Of a stretch of DNA of 9,496 nucleotides, positions 5,901 to 9,496 are shown one piece after another. The DNA comes from Kiritimatiellia bacterium (lineage in GTDB: Bacteria > Verrucomicrobiota > Kiritimatiellia > UBA8416 > SLMC01): contig SLMC01000413.1 of assembly GCA_007133745.1 (NCBI GenBank), positions 1 to 9,496 on the forward strand, given 5' to 3'. The notes beneath the pieces were generated by a model. That model was given only the letters and a program-made list of their open reading frames with translations, searched no databases and was not told where the DNA came from. A program made the position numbers and the translations under genes. How positions within the stretch are numbered: position 1 is the first letter of the stretch; each line of letters starts with the position of its first letter.

Positions 5901-8900
5901 GGTTCCGAACCGGTCGACAATCACCACGTCCAGCGCCGTGTGTTCGTCTCCGTTCCCAAGCGGAATCCGCACCGTGCCGTCGGCATCCGGCTGGAGATTG
6001 ACATGCCAGACACTGCCCTGCGGCAGAAAATCGAAACCGATATCGAGGAGCGGAGGCTCACCCCTTAATGCGCCCGGCCGACCTAGCCGTAAATACTCCG
6101 CCACCTTAGGAGACGGCCGAGACGCATGCCTGGACATGCGCTGACGGTCGGCGCGGTAGGCTTCGTCGGCCTTGAGCCGTTCCTGATCGGTCTCCGTCTC
6201 GCGCAATTCCCAAGGATTGAGGATCAGGCCCGGCCGTTCGAGCAGCGAGCCGGCGAACCGCGCATGCAGTCGCCGATCCAGCACATACCGGTATTCGTCG
6301 CCGATATTGCGGCCGCTCGCGTATTGAGCATAGAACGGCAGCATGCGACGATGGACCGGCTCGGTAAACCCCTGGCCTTCGGGAAACTCGGCGCCGGGCC
6401 CGCCAAAACGAGAGAGCCGCGCGGCGACCCGCGTGCTGGACGTAACATGCCGCAGCGCAACCGTCGCCTCGCCCTTCCCCGTTCGAATGCCCGCGACCGA
6501 CGGCAGCCGCACGCCCGATTGCTGCAAACGCCGGGTGGCACCCAGAATGAATCCGTTGCGTACCTCGCCCTCGCGCACCTCCAAAACGACACGCGCCCCG
6601 GGCCGGTGCAAGTTCAGCGTGTATTCGCCCGGCGTCAGCCCCGTAAGGACCACCTGTCCGTCGGCAATCCGGGCCTTGTCCGAGACATCGGCCATCGGCT
6701 TGTCGTTATGCGTGCGAAACAGGGACAGCGCCCCGAGTCCGCGTGTTCGGGCATAGGGATAAGGCAATGAAACGGATTCGCCGGGCGTCAAATGCATGCG
6801 CTCGGGATAGACGGTCGCGCCGACGGCAAGCGGCAAGTCCAGCCGCAGATTGTCCGGACCGGTGGCCACGATCCGCGACAAATCGGCAAGCGGCCCCAGC
6901 GCAACCCGTCCGCGAGCGTCCGTGGTCGCTTGCGCGCGGACCGGCTGTGTAAAACCGGGATGATAAAACTCCATGTTCAAAGCCATATCGGGAGCGGTCT
7001 CGCCATTCAGGCCCCGTACCGCCACGAACCAGCCGTCCGCTGTCGGGACGGCGAAGATTTGACGAAGCGTATCTTGCGCACGCGCCGAATTGACATCCAG
7101 CGCATAGTGATCGCTCAGCGTGATCTCCTCCAAATCGCTGCGCCGTTTCAGCTTGGCCTCGACGGCCACCTCCAGTTTTCGCAGATTGTCGGGCACATGA
7201 AACGAACGCGCCCATTCGGCATGACGCGCGAATTCGGCGCTGAACCGCCGTTCCGAACGGACGCCCTGCGCATCCGTCGAAGCCAGCGTCACCTGAACCT
7301 CGCCCAGCAGGGCCGGATCCAGCGGCATCCCGTGCAGGCGCAAATCCGGCCTCAGCATCAGCGTGCCCACGCTGTTGCGCCGCAGATTCTGCGGATCGAG
7401 ATGAATGCCGGCATTGAATACGTAGGCCTCATCGGGCTGAACAATCGTGTCCGGCGAACAGAAGTCGCCATCGCGCAACACGACAAAGCGCGGCCCGGGC
7501 TTTTCCGAAAAGGGTATCAGGATCAACCCATGCTCGTTGGCCTCGAACTCGCGGCCATCGAGCCAGATAGCGGCGTTCTTCACAGTCCGGCCCGTATCGT
7601 CGAGAACCATCGCCGCCAATCCGGACGCGACCGGCTGGGCGATCGCCTCCAGGCGTCCGACATGCAGCAGCGCGCGCGAGCTGACGCCCCCGCCGATCAG
7701 CTCCACCACATACACCCCGCGTCGCGTAATTTCCGGCAAGGCCAGCGTATGCCGAATCCGACGTCCGGGATCGGCCGCCACTTCGAGCGTGCGCTCGTGC
7801 GCGGCAATCAGGCCATCCAGTTCCACAGCCTGATCCACCGGCGCGCGACGCGTCGTGTAATAGTTGAACGTCTGAATTTCATGAATCTTCACCAGCAGCC
7901 GATCCACTCGCTTAACGTCCACCTGCAGCGTCACAGGATCGCCCGGCCGGATTCGGGACGGATTGCCCGGCGCGAAATTCAGATCCACCCGATCGAGCAG
8001 GGCGCGATAGGCCGCAGGTGTCAGACGGGACGACCAGTCTTCGGGCTTGCCGATGCCGTGCAGGATCTTGCTTTCGGCGAACACCGCATCGAGCCAGCGC
8101 GTCTCGAAATGCTCGCTGTAGCCTGAAGGATCGGGCCGGGTTCGCAACAGCTCGATCAGGTAGTCGCGCACCAGCGGTTCCTCGTTGCCGATCGGGGGCA
8201 ACACGATGCCGGCCTGGGGCCGATAGCTGAAATTCACCCAATCGACTCGTTGCCGCTGCCACTGCAACCGTTGGGCTCTAGGCAGGTAGGCGACACGGCG
8301 CGGCAACGCCAGATACTGACGGAACAACGTTTCGTCGTACACGCCCTGTCGCTGCCGATAGTCGAGCAAACTGTGGAGCACGGACGCCTTGAGCGAATTG
8401 TGCGCAGGCCCCAGTGTGCGCACAAAATCCCATAGGTCGCTGTAATAGCCTGCGGCCGCCTCAGGGTCGCGCGCCAAATCGGCGTCCGGCACGGGAATGC
8501 GCAGCAGCCGTTCGGTCACGTAGGCATCCTCGCTCGACAGTGCAGGCCGACGTCGACCCAAATCCTCCAACTGCGCTTTCGTCATAAGCCGATGCACGTT
8601 ATGATGCCCGAATCCGCGACTGTCTTTCGTCTCCAGGTCGGCCAGAACCATCTCGACCAGCCCCGGATAGTCTGCGCGGGTTAGCCGACCCAGCAACGCC
8701 CGACGCTGTTCGCCCGACAACGAACGCGTCATGGCCAGATCCAGACCGCGCAAGGTCAGCCGGTCCAGAAATTGCGGCCCCGAAGCCTCTTTCATGAATG
8801 CGTCAAACCCGTACTGTTTGGGATCGATCCGCGACGGATAGCGACGGGAACGCTGCTCGTGACGGGGCCGATGGGAAAAGGTCAGGTTAAAATCCTCGCG

Positions 8901-9248
8901 CAGAAATGTCCAGGTCCGGTCGGGCTGCCGGTCGAAATCGAGCAGCATTTGACGTCGCCGCATTTCGCGCATGCGATCGTTCCAACGCTCGCGGTTATGG
9001 GCGAGCCATTGAGTCATCGTGCGATCGAATGCCGCCCGGTCGCCGTTTAACTGATGATGCAGACAGTGATAATAAAAGAAATCTTCGGTATTCGGCGCCA
9101 GGTCCTTCAGCGCCGCCGCGCGGTCGCCCCAGGCGAAGCCTTCGAGAAATTCGAGCCGATTCGCCTCCCGCCCTTGCCCCAACACATGCGTCCAGCACAA
9201 CCCCAATGTCAAACTCCGCAACACCGCTCTTCGCAACCATGAATTCAT
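2931..9248 (-). CDS. Giant exported alpha-2-macroglobulin-like protein, no thioester
   Basis: The protein has 2105 residues. Residues 1-25 look like a signal peptide, with a short basic start, a hydrophobic stretch interrupted by R11, and VLGQ near the end. Residues 26-410 are mostly helical. Macroglobulin-type beta domains run from about 425 to 1115: RIRPGDPVTLQVDVK (432-446), GVYVVELIGGG (511-521), LTPGESVSLPYPY (820-832) and LTPGEYTLNLHRPG (871-884). A helical block follows (1166-1330, with GEHACHELHLFLY at 1214-1226), then a low-complexity Ala/Pro/Glu linker (about 1330-1415). Next is a second beta region with YTTSKIEYFFTFPESGTF (1607-1624). A TPR-like helical part (1665-1890) contains KTYEHLEYDPLVNPRAH (1759-1775). 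The C-terminal beta domain has KDGYTDVRGRFDY (2058-2070). From memory these blocks match a long, mostly uncharacterised macroglobulin-like family in PVC bacteria. The protein has only five Cys and no CxEQ thioester, so covalent protease trapping is not expected. Envelope or periplasmic location is inferred; function is unknown. Confidence 0.8.
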   Translation of the reverse strand: MNSWLRRAVLRSLTLGLCWTHVLGQGREANRLEFLEGFAWGDRAAALKDLAPNTEDFFYYHCLHHQLNGDRAAFDRTMTQWLAHNRERWNDRMREMRRRQMLLDFDRQPDRTWTFLREDFNLTFSHRPRHEQRSRRYPSRIDPKQYGFDAFMKEASGPQFLDRLTLRGLDLAMTRSLSGEQRRALLGRLTRADYPGLVEMVLADLETKDSRGFGHHNVHRLMTKAQLEDLGRRRPALSSEDAYVTERLLRIPVPDADLARDPEAAAGYYSDLWDFVRTLGPAHNSLKASVLHSLLDYRQRQGVYDETLFRQYLALPRRVAYLPRAQRLQWQRQRVDWVNFSYRPQAGIVLPPIGNEEPLVRDYLIELLRTRPDPSGYSEHFETRWLDAVFAESKILHGIGKPEDWSSRLTPAAYRALLDRVDLNFAPGNPSRIRPGDPVTLQVDVKRVDRLLVKIHEIQTFNYYTTRRAPVDQAVELDGLIAAHERTLEVAADPGRRIRHTLALPEITRRGVYVVELIGGGVSSRALLHVGRLEAIAQPVASGLAAMVLDDTGRTVKNAAIWLDGREFEANEHGLILIPFSEKPGPRFVVLRDGDFCSPDTIVQPDEAYVFNAGIHLDPQNLRRNSVGTLMLRPDLRLHGMPLDPALLGEVQVTLASTDAQGVRSERRFSAEFARHAEWARSFHVPDNLRKLEVAVEAKLKRRSDLEEITLSDHYALDVNSARAQDTLRQIFAVPTADGWFVAVRGLNGETAPDMALNMEFYHPGFTQPVRAQATTDARGRVALGPLADLSRIVATGPDNLRLDLPLAVGATVYPERMHLTPGESVSLPYPYARTRGLGALSLFRTHNDKPMADVSDKARIADGQVVLTGLTPGEYTLNLHRPGARVVLEVREGEVRNGFILGATRRLQQSGVRLPSVAGIRTGKGEATVALRHVTSSTRVAARLSRFGGPGAEFPEGQGFTEPVHRRMLPFYAQYASGRNIGDEYRYVLDRRLHARFAGSLLERPGLILNPWELRETETDQERLKADEAYRADRQRMSRHASRPSPKVAEYLRLGRPGALRGEPPLLDIGFDFLPQGSVWHVNLQPDADGTVRIPLGNGDEHTALDVVIVDRFGTSRTRHLLPDREMQPRDARLLSGLNPDASFSRQKTVQAIGPGQPAVFPDAATSRYQVFGTFAQAFDVLHTLGGHADLKTFAFLKDWSGLDEERKRELYGEHACHELHLFLYMRDRAFFDAVVRPYLLHKKDKTFVDRWLLETLTPEDTRLDRLQRRNALELALLARRGGDAAAIQAAMREVWELLPPDPEAFARRVRVALQTADLDEAVAQAREEVRERARRESETLRSMPGARPARPAVATEAVMDAFSPAPAELDAVAMLKSPVLSLREETIDEPGIGEDRAVMLMDAEGMADPFGGVVRLYRALPKTKEWAERNYWRVRVKDETPDRVAVNRFWRDVAAGAEVSAHMLEAHGSLTETLAALAFCGLPFEAVEPEETLEGARLSLTVRTPALLVAEQILPAALSKDDRPLLLSQQFYRPDDPYRFEGAERIEKFVAGEFVRRTVYGARVTLTNPTASRRRLNVLLQIPQGAMPVRNGFYTDDVSMLLEPYTTSKIEYFFTFPESGTFMQFPAHAAADEAIAGRADPRMFTVVDAPTEVDKTSWGWISQHASAADVLDYLGRHNVRRLNLDEMAWRLRDRRFFEQATDLLTARGHVQDTVFSYAIHHRDAERARIWLARSRARFGVGPVFASALLTVEPVEEKTYEHLEYDPLVNPRAHPVGDRRIILNAALNTQYRAYLRTALYRNALDASERLALVYYLLLQDRLEEAGTHLARIREADLQETLQADYLKAWLALRRLELDRALALAQPYAEHSVPRWRARFRAVIQAVREARGEAVGQDADDPTRQQDMDRHAVAMPSLELRVESGRLMAAAHNLKRATLNLYPMDIELLFSRRPFLTERGADFAVVRPAFAREVALRGDGELEPVALPPDWRDRNLMVELVGQGQRASAAWYANRLRVRRMESYGQIEVRLADDNTPLPKTYVKVFARSVDGRESFWKDGYTDVRGRFDYASRNDRKPEEANEFAILILHSEHGAEIRTARPPAR

Positions 9249-9253
9249 CCGTT

Positions 9254-9259
9254 CCTCCT
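9254..9259 (-). promoter_or_regulatory. Ribosome binding site fixing the macroglobulin-like start at 9248
   Basis: AGGAGG lies 5 nt before the ATG at 9248-9246. The same frame is open to an earlier ATG at 9281, but that start has no Shine-Dalgarno and would add 11 residues containing the translated hairpin and ribosome site ahead of the signal peptide. The start at 9248 (MNSWLRR...) is therefore chosen. Confidence 0.9.
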
Positions 9260-9260
9260 G

Positions 9261-9280
9261 TAAGGCGGGCTTTGCCCGCA
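9261..9280. repeat. 20-bp palindromic element, copy B
   Basis: TAAG-GCGGGC-TTT-GCCCGC-A, the near-identical partner of 1287-1306. In the minus-strand mRNA the hairpin ends 5 nt before the AGGAGG of the macroglobulin-like gene, so it sits directly at the edge of the ribosome site. It may affect RNA stability or ribosome loading, or be a dispersed REP-like repeat. Confidence 0.6.
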
Positions 9281-9286
9281 ATCCGC

Positions 9287-9314
9287 AGTAATCAGTCGCC
9301 AGTGATCAGTAGCC
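9287..9314. repeat. Heptamer tandem array AGTnnnC x4
   Basis: Four consecutive 7-bp units, AGTAATC, AGTCGCC, AGTGATC and AGTAGCC, all fit AGTnnnC. It lies in the leader region of the macroglobulin-like gene. The period is the same as the heptamer part of 2828-2886, but the unit differs. Confidence 0.6.
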
Positions 9315-9375
9315 CCTAACCCGAACGGCGCTTAGTTAAGCCCCATTCAAAGCGTATGGTTTCCCCGCGCGCCCT

Positions 9376-9399
9376 GTGTGTGAGTGTGTGAGTATGTGA
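9376..9399 (+). repeat. Octamer array GTGTGTGA x3, plus orientation
   Basis: Three 8-bp units: GTGTGTGA, GTGTGTGA, GTATGTGA. The next eight bases, GGATGAGA, may be a decayed fourth unit. It is the left arm of an imperfect inverted pair with 9441-9472. Confidence 0.7.
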
Positions 9400-9440
9400 G
9401 GATGAGAACGATCAACCCTGCCGTCCAGTTCTAGCTTTCC

Positions 9441-9472
9441 CCACACACTCCCACACCCACACACTCACATAC
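9441..9472 (-). repeat. Octamer array, minus orientation, abutting a ribosome site
   Basis: On the minus strand the units read GTATGTGA, GTGTGTGG, GTGTGGGA, GTGTGTGG with exact 8-bp spacing. Its outer 24 bases can pair with 9376-9399 with about 21 of 24 positions matched, counting one G-U. The AAGGA proposed for the right-edge gene begins at 9473, the very next base. Confidence 0.7.
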
Positions 9473-9483
9473 AAGGATTCTCA

Positions 9484-9496
9484 ATGCCAATCGCCA
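9484..9496 (+). CDS. Possible start of a divergent gene (MPIA..., cut by window end)
   Basis: ATG at 9484 is preceded by AAGGA (9473-9477) with 6-nt spacing, a good ribosome site. Only four full codons (M-P-I-A) remain before the edge, so the product cannot be named. If real, it is transcribed away from the macroglobulin-like gene and shares a 235-bp control region with it. I see no convincing -35/-10 pair for it. Confidence 0.4.

Noticed and set aside
6792..8126. 444-codon plus-strand frame
   Set aside because: Same register-antisense effect over the macroglobulin-like gene; no recognisable domain.
9195..9248. Lipoprotein signal in the macroglobulin-like N-terminus (LGLC, Cys18)
   Set aside because: The residue before Cys is Leu and not Gly, Ala or Ser, so it is not a canonical lipobox; an ordinary signal peptide fits better.
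2931..9281. Upstream start at 9281 for the macroglobulin-like gene
   Set aside because: It would put AGGAGG and the palindrome inside the coding sequence and has no ribosome site of its own.

Overview
The window is GC-rich bacterial DNA with strong AGGAG-type Shine-Dalgarno sites. It holds three complete or nearly complete genes, all on the minus strand, and probably the first codons of a divergent plus-strand gene at the right edge. A large macroglobulin-like secreted protein, an FG-GAP/VCBS-repeat secreted protein and a type I-beta DAHP synthase together fit the PVC group (Planctomycetes, Verrucomicrobia, Lentisphaerae, Kiritimatiellae). This is inference from protein families only; no taxonomic marker gene is present.

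Layout, in minus-strand transcription order from right to left. (1) 9248-2931: a 2105-residue exported macroglobulin-like protein without a thioester motif, covering two thirds of the window. (2) 2930-2568: a 363-bp spacer with a degenerate 8-bp/7-bp tandem array, two identical 26-bp direct repeats around a GC hairpin, a probable rho-independent terminator, and a sigma70-like promoter with a perfect TTGACA box. (3) 2567-1473: DAHP synthase (aroF), first enzyme of the shikimate pathway, with an N-terminal ferredoxin-like regulatory domain. (4) 1472-1255: a short spacer with two compact palindromes. (5) 1254-1: the N-terminal 418 residues of an exported FG-GAP-repeat protein that runs off the left edge. 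(6) 9249-9483: a repeat-rich spacer leading to a possible plus-strand start at 9484.

The genes do not form an evident pathway. The terminator and promoter between genes 1 and 3 indicate that aroF is transcribed separately, and aroF looks like an isolated housekeeping gene between two envelope or secreted proteins. The most unusual content is in the spacers: short tandem arrays with 7- or 8-bp period, a 20-bp palindromic element upstream of two start codons, and a pair of inverted octamer arrays abutting the ribosome binding site at the right edge. I did not find a defence system, CRISPR array, transposase, rRNA or tRNA.
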